Positions 24,525 to 34,587 are shown, counted from the stretch's first letter. The stretch: DNA of 64,000 nucleotides from Chlorobiota bacterium (GCA_013153405.1 JAADEM010000071.1:18327-82326); one strand, 5' to 3'. Notes: a model not told the origin generated them from the sequence alone. Numbers and translations: made by a program.

Positions 24525-27317
24525 ATGAAAGCAGCCTATATTTATACTCTTATCTTGATATTTTTTTTATTTTCCTGTAAACAAAATGATACTTTATGGA
24601 TAGTAACAGCTCCGGCATATAAAGAATTAACAAAGATTGACACAAACGGAATCACAGTTATCCCGAATGGCAGATTTATCACTCCATATGGCAAAACAAT
24701 TACAACGGCTCCTCACCCCTACGGCTTGGCTTTAAGTCCTGATAATAATATTGCAGTAACTGCCAATTCAGGTATAAAACCATTATCTATAACTATCTTA
24801 AGAGACTTATTAACCGATAACCCGAAAGTACAGCAGGTGCCACCGGGTGCTTCGACAGACAAAGGCGTTTTGGCCTCCGTATTTATGGGACTTGCCATAG
24901 CTCCCGACAACAAAACTATTTACGTATCTGGCGGACAGGAAAACAAGATTTATCTTTTCGATGCTATTACCGGCAATAAATTAGGAGAAATAGACTGTGC
25001 ATATACCTCTGACAATGTTGATTATACTCATGGCTACATTGGCGACCTCACCCTTACAAAAGATGGAAAAACACTTTATGCCGTAGATCAGATTGGGTTC
25101 AGGATGGTAGTAATTGACACAAAAAATAAAAAGCTAAAATATTCTGTTCCTGTTGGCAGGTATCCTTTTGGGATCTGCCTTTCACCTGATGAAAAGAAAG
25201 CTTATTTAGCCAATGTCGGAATGTTTCGTTATGCAAAAATCAGGCAGTCGGATAAAAAAAACGCAAAAATAAAACCTGTCAATCTGCCGGTATACGCATT
25301 CGGCTCTAAAGAAATGATAGAAGGGATAAATAATGATACCATTTACGTACCGCCATTAGGAGACCCTAATGTTCCGGAATCATTTTCAGTATTTGTAATT
25401 GATGTTTCAGATGAAAAATACAGAACACTGGCAAAAGTAAAAACAGGGCACCTGGTTGGAGCAATGGTAGAAGACATTCCTGCAATCGGAGGCTCCAGTC
25501 CGAACTCTATTGCAGCAACTGACAAATACGTGTTTGTAAGCAACGGAAACAATGACAACATCTCAGTTATCTCCTACGAAAAAGATACCGTTATCGCCAC
25601 AATACCACTTGTTCTGGACAAACGCATGAAACACTTCAGAGGAGTAATTCCATTCGGCGTTGCAGTGAGTCCTGACCAGAAACGTCTTTATGTTGCAGAA
25701 TCGGGAATAAATGCAATTGCTGTAATTGATGCTGAGAATTTTAAAGTTCTGGGACATATTCCTGCAGGATGGTTTCCTGCTAAAATAAAAGTAACCAATG
25801 ATGGAAAAAAATTAATTGTAACCAATGCTAAAGGATACGGTAGCGGACCCAATGGTGGTAAAAACTTCAAATGCGGCCCTGAAGGCAGCTATATAGGGGC
25901 ATTAATGAAGGGGAACGTACAGATAATATCCATCCCTGATGACATTAAGCTAAAGGAACTTACCCAAAAAACCATTGCAAACAATTACAGGTTCCGCAGA
26001 ACAAATGACCCATCATTCCTTTCTCGCAAAAACAATCCAATACCATTATATCCCGGTGAAAAAGAGAGTCCGATAAAACATATAGTCTTTATTTCGAAAG
26101 AAAACAGGACCTATGACGAAATCCTTGGACAATTAGAAAAGGGAAATGGCGATCCGGAACTGGCAAGGTACGGATACAATGTGTCTTTTATTAATCATAA
26201 AAAAACCGAATCGGTAACCAATGTAACAGTAATGCCTAACCACCTTGCTCTGGCCGGAACTTTTGCTTTTGCTGATAATTTTTACGTCGATTCAGATGTT
26301 TCGGCCGACGGTCACCGGTGGCTTGTAAACACATATCCCAATGAATGGTGCGAAACTACAACATCGGCCAATTACGGAGACAACAGGAAGTATAAAAACA
26401 ACTCAAAAGCTCCTGGTGTTTTTGCCATGACAGGAGCTGCCGGAGCCGTTTACCCGGAAGACTATAACGAAGCCGGGTCAATGTGGGATCACCTCGAACG
26501 CAACGGTATCAATTTTTACAATTTCGGATTCAGCATAATGTTTGAACCGGCGATATACCGAAAACGTTTTACCGACACCGGTATCAGACAATATATAAAC
26601 TATCCGGTACCACAACCTCTCAAATCAAGAACTTCGACAATGTATCCTACATACAACACTGCCATTCCGGATCAATTCCGCATCGACAGGTTCATAGAAG
26701 AATTTAATAAAAAATGGATAACCGAAACCGACTCTATGCCCTCACTCATAACCGTAATTATACCGAATGACCATGGAGCAAACGACAGACCAGAAGCCGG
26801 ATATCCGTTCAGAGAAAGTTATATGGCCGACAATGATCTGGCTGTAGGAAGAATAGTCGAATTTTTATCCAGAACTCCTTACTGGAAAAACATGATGATA
26901 GTAATAACTGAAGACGATGCTCAAAACGGAGTAGATCATATTGATGCTCACAGAAGCATTCTAATGGTTATTTCACCTTATGTGAAACGGAATTATGCAA
27001 GTCATGTACATTACAGCTTCGGCAGTATATTCAAAACATTCTGGAATATACTGGGATTGCCATACCTGAATCAATATGATGCTGCTGCAAATGACCTGGC
27101 AGACTTCTTTACTGATAATCCAGACTTTACTCCATACAATGCGCTTCCGGTTGATAAGAGAGTATTTGACCCACAAAAAGCTCTGGACCCGTTTGACAAG
27201 GATTTCGACTGGAAAGCAGTTACAAACTCACCGGAAATTGATAATGTGGAAGACATGATAAAATACAGCAAAGAACAAGATGAATACAGATTAAAAAACC
27301 GGGAGAAAGAGAAATGA
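24525..27317 (+). CDS. Lipoprotein with YVTN-type beta-propeller and phosphoesterase domain
   Basis: A 930-residue exported lipoprotein (Cys18, LFSCKQ). Residues about 40-450 form a YncE-like propeller, with repeated units such as PFGICLSPDEKKAYLAN, PFGVAVSPDQKRLYVAE and AKIKVTNDGKKLIVTN. From about 520 a phosphoesterase (PF04185-type, alkaline-phosphatase fold) follows, with FISKENRTYDEILG, the metal-site-like DVSADGHRWL, IPNDHGANDRP and VITEDDAQNGVDHIDAHRS. The fold suggests hydrolysis of a phosphodiester or phosphomonoester outside the cytoplasm, possibly phospholipid, but the substrate is unknown. It is monocistronic and flanked by other surface-protein genes. Confidence 0.85.
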   Translation: MKAAYIYTLILIFFLFSCKQNDTLWIVTAPAYKELTKIDTNGITVIPNGRFITPYGKTITTAPHPYGLALSPDNNIAVTANSGIKPLSITILRDLLTDNPKVQQVPPGASTDKGVLASVFMGLAIAPDNKTIYVSGGQENKIYLFDAITGNKLGEIDCAYTSDNVDYTHGYIGDLTLTKDGKTLYAVDQIGFRMVVIDTKNKKLKYSVPVGRYPFGICLSPDEKKAYLANVGMFRYAKIRQSDKKNAKIKPVNLPVYAFGSKEMIEGINNDTIYVPPLGDPNVPESFSVFVIDVSDEKYRTLAKVKTGHLVGAMVEDIPAIGGSSPNSIAATDKYVFVSNGNNDNISVISYEKDTVIATIPLVLDKRMKHFRGVIPFGVAVSPDQKRLYVAESGINAIAVIDAENFKVLGHIPAGWFPAKIKVTNDGKKLIVTNAKGYGSGPNGGKNFKCGPEGSYIGALMKGNVQIISIPDDIKLKELTQKTIANNYRFRRTNDPSFLSRKNNPIPLYPGEKESPIKHIVFISKENRTYDEILGQLEKGNGDPELARYGYNVSFINHKKTESVTNVTVMPNHLALAGTFAFADNFYVDSDVSADGHRWLVNTYPNEWCETTTSANYGDNRKYKNNSKAPGVFAMTGAAGAVYPEDYNEAGSMWDHLERNGINFYNFGFSIMFEPAIYRKRFTDTGIRQYINYPVPQPLKSRTSTMYPTYNTAIPDQFRIDRFIEEFNKKWITETDSMPSLITVIIPNDHGANDRPEAGYPFRESYMADNDLAVGRIVEFLSRTPYWKNMMIVITEDDAQNGVDHIDAHRSILMVISPYVKRNYASHVHYSFGSIFKTFWNILGLPYLNQYDAAANDLADFFTDNPDFTPYNALPVDKRVFDPQKALDPFDKDFDWKAVTNSPEIDNVEDMIKYSKEQDEYRLKNREKEK

Positions 27318-27495
27318 AAAACAGTGATGCCTTTTTAACAATCTATCCTTATAAATATGAATTTCCTTATATAAATAAGTGAGAATGGCAATTGCATTGT
27401 CATTACTATGAAAAACATTTTAAACTTAGTTTCGTTAAAATGGATAAAACAAACCGTTTCTCTGATAATATGTTAAACTAAAATTATTGAAAATT

Positions 27496-28077
27496 ATGAA
27501 AAAGACATTATTAATTTTAATGGTTACATTATTACTTGTTCCATTTGCATCAATGGCACAAATAAAAATAAAGCCGGCTTTTGGAATCAACTTTGCAAGC
27601 CTAAATACCGATGAATATAAAATGGAAGGTAAAACCGGATATCAAATAGGTGGTTCTATTGCTTTTGGAACAAAATTCATTGTTGAACCTGGTATCTTCT
27701 GGCAAAAAGACAACTATGAAGGTGAATACACTGCTTTAAGCATAGGACAAGAAGTAGTTTTCGACGGTGATTACAGCAGTCTTAAAATTCCTCTTTACTT
27801 CGGTTATTACCTAATTGGTGATTCTAAATCAACTCTGGGAATACGTGTTTTCGGAGGCCCTTCAGCTAAATTTGTAATTTCAGATGACAACAACGGGCTG
27901 CCTGATGAGTTTTCTGATATAAACGATGCCATCTGGGGTATAAAACTAGGTGCCGGTGTTGATTTTTCATTCATGTTTGCCGAGCTTGGTTACAACTGGG
28001 GACTAAATGAGGTATTTGACGGAGTGGATAACTCACAAACAAATCACTTTGAACTTACATTCGGCATGAAATTCTAA
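27496..28077 (+). CDS. Small outer-membrane beta-barrel protein
   Basis: A 193-residue protein with a signal peptide cleaved after about residue 20 (PFASMAQ) and alternating beta-strands ending in aromatic residues, with C-terminal HFELTFGMKF, the expected end of an outer-membrane barrel. It fits the PorT-like / OMP_b-brl_2 family of eight-stranded barrels; no specific function follows. I start at ATG 27496 rather than the in-frame TTG at 27487, because the ATG directly precedes the typical MKKTLLILM signal sequence. A terminator hairpin follows. Confidence 0.8.
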   Translation: MKKTLLILMVTLLLVPFASMAQIKIKPAFGINFASLNTDEYKMEGKTGYQIGGSIAFGTKFIVEPGIFWQKDNYEGEYTALSIGQEVVFDGDYSSLKIPLYFGYYLIGDSKSTLGIRVFGGPSAKFVISDDNNGLPDEFSDINDAIWGIKLGAGVDFSFMFAELGYNWGLNEVFDGVDNSQTNHFELTFGMKF

Positions 28078-28104
28078 TTACTCGATATCTGATTACCAAA
28101 ATAA

Positions 28105-28169
28105 GGGTATCCAAAAAGCTGTCATTCTCACCTTTGATTAATGAATCTGCTTTTTGGATACTTTTTTTT
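28105..28169 (+). terminator. Terminator after the OM barrel gene
   Basis: Perfect 13-bp arms GTATCCAAAAAGC (28107-28119) and complement (28149-28161) followed by eight T. The loop is 29 nt and contains GTCATTC and GAATCT, words also found in the repeat at the window end, so this is a variant of the dispersed hairpin family. Confidence 0.8.
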
Positions 28170-28543
28170 ACCCTTTCTTTAGCTTCTTCTGGGATTTATT
28201 CTATTTCTATTATTCTTTCTGACTCATAAATTACCGCCAGTAAATTCCCTATTTATTTAGAAAAGAAGACAGATAAAAAGAATTGCGACATCCAAACAGG
28301 CAATTAAGTATTAAATACCTCCTTGTCATTTTCTATTGTTACACTGCTAGTTACATCCCATTAGTGTATTCTTAAAAGCAGATTATCTACACATATCGAC
28401 AACTCATCAATAAGTCATCAACAAATCCTGACCATTGGTTAAATTTCAAAATATTTAATATTAGCTTTAAGCTGAAAAATATCATTAATTAAAAAAAGCC
28501 TGACAAATTCAATAATTGTTTCCAAATCCTAAAAATGATTTTT
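28170..28543. other. Intergenic region, nothing recognised
   Basis: About 370 bp of AT-rich sequence between the terminator at 28105-28169 and the T9SS-sorted protein. No gene, RNA, promoter box with both elements, or repeat stands out. Confidence 0.5.
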
Positions 28544-29062
28544 ATGAAAAACAAAAACTCAAAAGCATTAAAGACAAAAGGAATTAAAATGTACATTTCA
28601 TTGCTTTTCCTATGTTTTTTATTGTTGCAAACTACTAATGCCCAGAAAGCCATAACAACGGCAGGGAGCGATGCTTCAGGAACAGCCGGAAGCATAAGTT
28701 ACACTGTTGGACAGGTGACATACTCAACATCCAGCGGTTCAAACGGTTCTGTGACACAAGGTGTACAACAGCCCTATGAGATATCAGTCTCAACTGCTCT
28801 GAAAGATACAGAAGATATCACACTCGGGTTTTCTGCTTATCCTAATCCCACATCTGACATCCTGAAACTTAAAACAGGAGAACGCGATTTCAATGACATA
28901 TCGTACAAATTATTCGATGTGAATGGTAAGCTGATAAAAGCAGATAAAATTACAGGATCCGAGACATCGGTCAACATGCAAAACCTTTTGCCTTCGGTTT
29001 ACTTTATCAAGATGATAGAAAATGGTAAAGAGATAAAAATATTTAAAATAATCAAAAAGTAA
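28544..29062 (+). CDS. Small secreted protein with type IX secretion (T9SS) C-terminal sorting domain
   Basis: A protein of about 172 residues. After an N-terminal export signal (hydrophobic MYISLLFLCFLLLQ, cleavage near TNAQKA) comes a Gly/Ser-rich unit (GSDASGTAGSISYTVGQV) and then a C-terminal type A sorting domain of about 80 residues (YPNPTSDILKL, KLFDVNGKLI, LLPSVYFIKM, ending FKIIKK). Such domains route proteins through the type IX system to the cell surface. The N-terminal unit is a known Bacteroidota family without assigned function. The start is uncertain: ATG 28535, 28544 or 28589; the signal peptide fits the last two best. Confidence 0.75.
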   Translation: MKNKNSKALKTKGIKMYISLLFLCFLLLQTTNAQKAITTAGSDASGTAGSISYTVGQVTYSTSSGSNGSVTQGVQQPYEISVSTALKDTEDITLGFSAYPNPTSDILKLKTGERDFNDISYKLFDVNGKLIKADKITGSETSVNMQNLLPSVYFIKMIENGKEIKIFKIIKK

Positions 29063-29172
29063 TAATTATACGTCATTGCGAATTCTCCGAATGGTAAATG
29101 AAACAATCTATACTGCATGTAAATATTGTTTATTCTCTATTGTTTATAGCAATGACAATAAAACCTAAAACC

Positions 29173-30618
29173 ATGAAACGAACATTTACATTTTTCGCAG
29201 CATTTATTCTCGCTGCAATTACATTAATGGCTCAAAGCCCCGAAAAAATGAGTTATCAGGCAGTAGTACGCGATGCAAACAATGACCTGATAAAAGATAC
29301 ACAAATAGGAATTCAGATAAGTATTCTGCAAAGTACAAGTGACGGAACTGTAGTATATATTGAAACACAGACACCAACAACAAATGCCAATGGCCTTGCG
29401 ACTATTGAAATTGGCGATGGCACTGTTGTTTCCGGGGACTTTTCAACCATCGACTGGTCTGTTGGTCCCTACTTCATAAAAACAGAAACTGATATTGATG
29501 ATGATGGCAATTATGATATTGCTTCCACAAGCCAGCTCTTAAGTGTTCCTTATGCTTTGTATGCTAAAACGGCAGGAGATGTTACACAAACAGACCTGGG
29601 AGATGTTCTTGCCAATGGCAATGACGGAAACGGAAAACAGGTAAAAAACATCGCCGATCCTACAGATGCACAGGATGCTGCAACAAAATCGTATGTAGAT
29701 GCTCTTATGGATATTATGGAAAACAATGGACTCACCGTTGTTGATTTTTCTGAGGATGCTACATCAATTGATGTTGGGGAAAGTGTTACCTTTTCAGGTA
29801 CTTCGGAAATAAAACCGACTACCTGGGCATGGGACTTTGGCGACGGAGAAACTAGCTCTGAACAGAACCCCACTCATACATATACTACAGCCGGAACTTT
29901 CACTGTTAGCTTAACTGCAAACAACGGAACTATTTCAAGAACCAAAACCAAAACGGACCTGATAACAGTAAAAAACGAAGTAACCGATATTGACGGAAAT
30001 ACTTACCAGGCATTAACTATTGGAAACCAAACCTGGATGGCAGAAAATCTTAAAGTAACACATTTCCCCGACGGCACGGAAATACCATTAGTAACCGGAA
30101 ATGATAACTGGAAAGCATTGGGAGACAACAATACTGATTATGCATATTGTTGGTATGAAGATAACAAAGGAACTTATGAAAAATACGGAGCTCTATATAC
30201 ATGGGCAGCTATAATGTACGGCGCAAGTGCAACAAATAATAATCCAAGCGGAGTGCAGGGAATTTGCCCTGACGGATGGCACATTCCAAGTGATGCAGAA
30301 TGGGATGAACTAACTAACTATTTAGGCACATCTAATGCTGCCAGCAAATTAGCAGGTGATGCAACCCTTTGGACTTCTGGCGCCTTGACACAAGATTCCG
30401 ATTTCGGCACAACCGGATTCAATGCCCTTCCCGGAGGATACAGATCATTTGACACTGGAGCATCAGACGGAATAAGTACAAATGGAAACTGGTGGAGTAC
30501 TACTGATTATATCAACACCGGAGCATACATTCAACGATTTTATTACGACCGAACTGACGTATACCAAGGTCATGATTATAAATCTTCCGGATTTTCTGTT
30601 CGTTGTGTAAAAGATTAG
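29173..30618 (+). CDS. Secreted PKD-domain and FISUMP-domain protein
   Basis: A 481-residue exported protein. Start ATG 29173 is chosen because it opens a clean signal peptide (MKRTFTFFAAFILAAITLMAQ); the frame extends 25 codons further up without export features. Following it are a domain common in Bacteroidota surface proteins (about 25-175, MSYQAVVRDANNDLI), a PKD domain (about 205-265, TTWAWDFGDGETSS), and a C-terminal FISUMP domain (about 275-480) with DIDGNTYQALTIGNQTWMAENL split by short spacing, GICPDGWHIPSDAEWDEL and FSVRCVKD. These are adhesion or binding modules of unknown ligand. There is no T9SS domain. Confidence 0.82.
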   Translation: MKRTFTFFAAFILAAITLMAQSPEKMSYQAVVRDANNDLIKDTQIGIQISILQSTSDGTVVYIETQTPTTNANGLATIEIGDGTVVSGDFSTIDWSVGPYFIKTETDIDDDGNYDIASTSQLLSVPYALYAKTAGDVTQTDLGDVLANGNDGNGKQVKNIADPTDAQDAATKSYVDALMDIMENNGLTVVDFSEDATSIDVGESVTFSGTSEIKPTTWAWDFGDGETSSEQNPTHTYTTAGTFTVSLTANNGTISRTKTKTDLITVKNEVTDIDGNTYQALTIGNQTWMAENLKVTHFPDGTEIPLVTGNDNWKALGDNNTDYAYCWYEDNKGTYEKYGALYTWAAIMYGASATNNNPSGVQGICPDGWHIPSDAEWDELTNYLGTSNAASKLAGDATLWTSGALTQDSDFGTTGFNALPGGYRSFDTGASDGISTNGNWWSTTDYINTGAYIQRFYYDRTDVYQGHDYKSSGFSVRCVKD

Positions 30619-30629
30619 ATTTTAAGGAA

Positions 30630-30671
30630 TTTTTTTGCGTCGGTATCAAATAAACGATACCGACGTTTTTG
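30630..30671. terminator. Bidirectional terminator between converging genes
   Basis: Perfect 10-bp arms CGTCGGTATC/GATACCGACG (30638-30647, 30656-30665) with T-runs on both outer sides. It serves the FISUMP gene (+) and the polyferredoxin gene (-). Confidence 0.85.
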
Positions 30672-30674
30672 TTA

Positions 30675-32270
30675 TCAGAATGGGAACTCATCCGTCTCTT
30701 CATACTCAAGTTTTTCCTGTTTTGGTTTTTCAGCCAAAACATGAGTCTGATTGGCAATTACAAAAATTGCCTTATGCGGATCTGTGGCAGGACAGGCATA
30801 CTCACAGGCACCACATCCGATACAGATATCCGGATTAATCTCAGGTGCTGTAAGCTCTTTTTTATGCGGGAACCGTTTATTTATATACGGCACCATTTTT
30901 ACAGCCTGTGTAGGACAATGCTCCGAACATGAACCGCAGGCAGTACCTTCCGACTCAACAATACAATGTTCAAGTTGCAAAAAAACCTTTCCCAGCTGTG
31001 TCAGATGTTTTTCTTCTTTGGGCAGCTTAATTATAGCTCCGGTAGGACAAACCTCTCCGCACTTATGACAATCAAAATTACAGAAATAGGCATCGTAATC
31101 CATATGAGGAACATTAATTCCTGACAAACCGTAATCCAAAAATGAAGGCTGTAGAACCTTTGTTGGACAAGCCGACACACAAAGATGACATGCAATACAC
31201 TTATCAATTAAATGTTGAATATTTCCAACTCCCGGAGGAGCAACAGGACCACGGTCGTAATACGGATCTTTCCCGGCCGAAGCACCTGCAACCTTTTCAG
31301 AAACTTTTGCAGGCAAAGCCAATGCTTTAGTAGCTATTAAACCTGCCGTAGCAGTAAGGAACATTCGCCTTTCAAGCCCTTTTTTTATTTTCAACGGTTC
31401 AGTTATCGGGTTATTTACTGTTACCGGCTTAAGCTTATGCTTATTGTAGCCAATACTTGTAACCTCACACACAGGAATACAGTTGTAACAACTGATGCAC
31501 CTTGTTTCATCAACCTCCATATTCTTAATATCAATACAGTTTGCTTTACAAACTGCCTGACATTTCCCACACTGGGTACATGTTGATTTTGAAATTCTGA
31601 TTTTGAATATTGAGAATTTTGACAACCATCCTAGAAATGTTCCCACCGGACACACTGAATTACAATAAAGACGTCCGTAATCTTTTGCCAGATATGTTAC
31701 CAAAAACAACATTCCTGCACCAAATATGAATCCTGTCAGACTAAAAGGGCTGTATTCCATCTGATGCAGTCCCAAAAATGGAATATACGCCAAAATATTA
31801 TTTATAAACAACAATACCGGTTGATAAATATGAGTTGCAATACGACCAAATACAGCATAAGGCTCTAAAAGGTTCAACAGAAGTATTGAATTAAATACAA
31901 TAACAACTAATGTAATTCCAAGTATAGTATACCTGAGAGTATTAAATGCTTTTTTAAACCTAAGCCTCTGTTTAGGGCCAAATCTACGTCTGAAATATAT
32001 AACTATATCCTGCAGAATGCCTAAAGGACAGATAGCAGAACAATATATTCGCCCTCCCAGTAAAGTCATTAGAATAATCACAATAAAACCTATTGACAAA
32101 ACCGTACCCGGTGTGAAAAATTTTATTGCCGAAGGTACGAACTGCAAATACAAAGCTGTATTCTGAATACCGGAAGGCAGATTGCCTTTAACATCAGAAA
32201 ATGAAACCAAAACAGCAATAAAAAACAACAGAGCAAATATTACTCTCCCCTTCTTTAGATGTTTTTGCAT
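30675..32270 (-). CDS. Membrane-bound polyferredoxin (NapH/MauN-type 4Fe-4S protein)
   Basis: A 531-residue inner-membrane electron carrier. The N-terminal half has about five transmembrane helices with CxxxCP motifs on the loops (YCSAICPLG, YCNSVCPVG), as in NapH/NosR-like proteins. The C-terminal half carries several ferredoxin motifs: CTQCGKCQAVC, CISCYNCIPVC, CIACHLCVSACP, CGSCSEHCP and CIGCGACEYACP, plus CGEVCPTGAI, enough for about six 4Fe-4S clusters. Electron donor and acceptor are unknown. It lies directly downstream of a DUF362 gene, a pairing common in anaerobes, so the two probably work together. Confidence 0.88.
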   Translation of the reverse strand: MQKHLKKGRVIFALLFFIAVLVSFSDVKGNLPSGIQNTALYLQFVPSAIKFFTPGTVLSIGFIVIILMTLLGGRIYCSAICPLGILQDIVIYFRRRFGPKQRLRFKKAFNTLRYTILGITLVVIVFNSILLLNLLEPYAVFGRIATHIYQPVLLFINNILAYIPFLGLHQMEYSPFSLTGFIFGAGMLFLVTYLAKDYGRLYCNSVCPVGTFLGWLSKFSIFKIRISKSTCTQCGKCQAVCKANCIDIKNMEVDETRCISCYNCIPVCEVTSIGYNKHKLKPVTVNNPITEPLKIKKGLERRMFLTATAGLIATKALALPAKVSEKVAGASAGKDPYYDRGPVAPPGVGNIQHLIDKCIACHLCVSACPTKVLQPSFLDYGLSGINVPHMDYDAYFCNFDCHKCGEVCPTGAIIKLPKEEKHLTQLGKVFLQLEHCIVESEGTACGSCSEHCPTQAVKMVPYINKRFPHKKELTAPEINPDICIGCGACEYACPATDPHKAIFVIANQTHVLAEKPKQEKLEYEETDEFPF

Positions 32271-32357
32271 AATTATTAAAAAGAAGTTTTGATTATCTGT
32301 CCCCTGAAAAACGATAAATCCTTATCCCCGGAAACTGATTGAGAATAAGGAATATTT

Positions 32358-33278
32358 TTAAACAGTTATTCTTTTTATATTCAATGATTTTAGGTCCATA
32401 GTACCAACACCTAATTCCTCAGCCAGGGCAATATGCTTAACTTTGGCAGTATCGACACCAAATATTTTAGTAGCGGCTGTATCTGCAGCAACCATATCTG
32501 TCGAAAGAATTTGATATTTCATTGTAACAACATCAGCCACCGACACACCGCGAGGACCATTTCGCTTCATTACGTTATAGCCGTCAATAATATTTAAATC
32601 AGGTTTTCTGTATGTTGCAAAATCGGCAATACACTGATGAAGATCATTTTTATGCCACCAACCACGATCCCAGACAACGCCCATCAGATTCTTCATTGTA
32701 AGCGACATTGTGGCACCTCCGTGATTTTTCAACACAGGAACATTTATAAACACATCAGCATTCATAACCAGTTCATGAACAGAAGCTTCTTTCAGAGTAC
32801 GGCCTTTTTCCAAAGTAACAGGCTTGTACATCTTCTTATCTTTACCTGTAACCATCTTACCTCCTGCCTTTTTCACAGCCTCCTCAATACCACTGTTTTT
32901 ATAGCACCGTGTCCATTCATCACATGTATTGTCAAACACAAGCACCTCTTTAGCTCCTGCATCTTTACAATACTGAATTATTTTTCCAACAAGCACCGGA
33001 TTTGTATCAGCAGCCCTTTCTGGAGGGGTATCCCAGCCAATGTTGGGCTTCACAACAACAACATCACCAGGTTTTACAAAACGGCTCATCCCTCCTATTT
33101 CTGCTATTCCCTTTTCAAACATCACATCAGGCTCCCCCCCCTTTACAGCAACCAGATCAACAGGACCTTCAGCTGGCTTTTCCGGACCAAAAACTTCAGT
33201 AAATCCTACCGTTGTCATAAATACTCCCGAAGCCACAGATGCTCCAATCGTTTTTTGTATAAAATCTCTTCTTTTCAT
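32358..33278 (-). CDS. DUF362 domain protein with Tat-type signal
   Basis: A 306-residue protein with a twin-arginine-like leader (MKRRDFIQKTIGASVAS), which suggests folded export with a bound cofactor, and a DUF362 domain over the rest (VKPNIGWDTPPERAADTNP, NVPVLKNHGGATMSLTMKNLMG split in two motifs, DGYNVMKRNGPRG). DUF362 proteins have no established reaction but are linked to Fe-S metabolism. It is 87 bp upstream of the polyferredoxin gene and probably co-transcribed. A run of eight G on the coding strand near 33133-33140 encodes KGGEP. Confidence 0.82.
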   Translation of the reverse strand: MKRRDFIQKTIGASVASGVFMTTVGFTEVFGPEKPAEGPVDLVAVKGGEPDVMFEKGIAEIGGMSRFVKPGDVVVVKPNIGWDTPPERAADTNPVLVGKIIQYCKDAGAKEVLVFDNTCDEWTRCYKNSGIEEAVKKAGGKMVTGKDKKMYKPVTLEKGRTLKEASVHELVMNADVFINVPVLKNHGGATMSLTMKNLMGVVWDRGWWHKNDLHQCIADFATYRKPDLNIIDGYNVMKRNGPRGVSVADVVTMKYQILSTDMVAADTAATKIFGVDTAKVKHIALAEELGVGTMDLKSLNIKRITV

Positions 33279-33612
33279 CTCAATTAATTTTTCTCCATTC
33301 TGATTCCGGATTCATTTTAAACTGGCTGACAACAACCCTGTATGACCTTTAGAAGCCATAAAATTCACAAAATCACATAATTTATTTTGATATCCCCTGT
33401 CGAAAATGAAGCTTAAAATACATGTTTATTTAATAACAAACAAATTTAAGAATCGTTCATCTTAAATAAATAGCAAAAAAACAATAAAACCTGGTTATCA
33501 ATAGAGGTTTGCATCTCCAATGACTATTTACCGGTTCAGAAAAAACATCACAACCGGGAACGCACTCTTAACAGTAAAGCAGGATATACGCAAATAACAC
33601 AAGCAATAGCAA
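33279..33612. other. Intergenic region, nothing recognised
   Basis: A 334-bp AT-rich gap between two minus-strand genes. I see no gene, no strong hairpin and no full promoter in it, although the DUF362 promoter must lie here. Confidence 0.5.
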
Positions 33613-34587
33613 TTAATCAAGCTTAAGCATCCCGGGATTTTCCCTGAACCACTCTACAAATCGACTTAATCCCTCTTCCAGTGGAGTCCGGGGATTATAT
33701 CCGAACATCAACTTTGCTTTTTTTATATCGGCATAAGTAACATTTACATCTCCAGGTTGCATCGGCTTACGTTCTATTACCGGAGTTTTTCCGGTTGCCT
33801 TACCAATAGCATTAATTAGGTCAATTAGCTTGACAGGATGATTATGACCCAAGTTAACAACATCAAAAACATTGTCATTTTCAATGATATACTCGAGAGC
33901 TCCTGTTATTCCAGAAACCGTATCTTTCACATAAGTATAGTCACGTGATGTAGAGCCGTCACCGAACATAGGTATGGGTTCTCCCCTGAACATCATTTTT
34001 ATAAATTTATGAATGGCCAGGTCGGGACGCTGGCGAGGACCAAAGACTGTAAAAAACCTAAGGTTAAGAATATCCATACCATAAAGATGATGATATGTAT
34101 GATTCTGAAGCTCACACGCTTTTTTGGTAAAAGCATATGGCGAAATAGGATTATTAACATCCAATTCTTCACTCCAGGGTGTATCGGGATTATTACCATA
34201 AACAGAAGATGAGCTGGCAAACAACATTTTTTTTATGCCGTTTTCTTTCATCACATCCAGAATATTCTGAGTTACTATGATATTATTATCAATATACGCC
34301 CCCGGATCTTCTATCGAAGGTCTCACCCCAGCCTTACCCGCCAGGTGAATTACAACCCCAACATCTGTAAATGCAGGCACAAGCAAATCTTTTTTCTTCA
34401 GATCAACCTCAAAAAATGTATAATTATCTTTACCAAGGTTTACATTGTGGTTATGTATCTTGTATTCTTTCCTGTAAAACGGATCAAAATTATCAATACC
34501 TACTACATCATACCCCTGACTAATAAGATGCTCACAAAGGTGAGAACCTATAAAACCGGCACTTCCGGTAACCAGAATCTTCTTCAT
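33613..34587 (-). CDS. NAD-dependent sugar-nucleotide epimerase/dehydratase (UDP-glucuronate 4-epimerase-like)
   Basis: An extended short-chain dehydrogenase acting on a nucleotide sugar for surface-polysaccharide synthesis. The 324-residue protein has the Rossmann motif TGSAGFIG (GxxGxxG at 8-14), the catalytic Tyr151-xxx-Lys155 pair (SPYAFTKKACE), SSSSVYG, and family motifs RFFTVFGPRQRPDLAIHKF and DGSTSRDYTYV. The GPRQRPDLA segment resembles UDP-glucuronate 4-epimerases, but UDP-glucose 4-epimerase or related activity is possible. Monocistronic; no other capsule gene is adjacent. Confidence 0.82.
   Translation of the reverse strand: MKKILVTGSAGFIGSHLCEHLISQGYDVVGIDNFDPFYRKEYKIHNHNVNLGKDNYTFFEVDLKKKDLLVPAFTDVGVVIHLAGKAGVRPSIEDPGAYIDNNIIVTQNILDVMKENGIKKMLFASSSSVYGNNPDTPWSEELDVNNPISPYAFTKKACELQNHTYHHLYGMDILNLRFFTVFGPRQRPDLAIHKFIKMMFRGEPIPMFGDGSTSRDYTYVKDTVSGITGALEYIIENDNVFDVVNLGHNHPVKLIDLINAIGKATGKTPVIERKPMQPGDVNVTYADIKKAKLMFGYNPRTPLEEGLSRFVEWFRENPGMLKLD

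Noticed and set aside
32319..32351. TCCTTAT/ATAAGGA hairpin between DUF362 and polyferredoxin genes
   Set aside because: Seven-bp arms with a 19-nt loop in AT-rich sequence, weak and without a T-run in the direction of transcription; does not argue against one operon.
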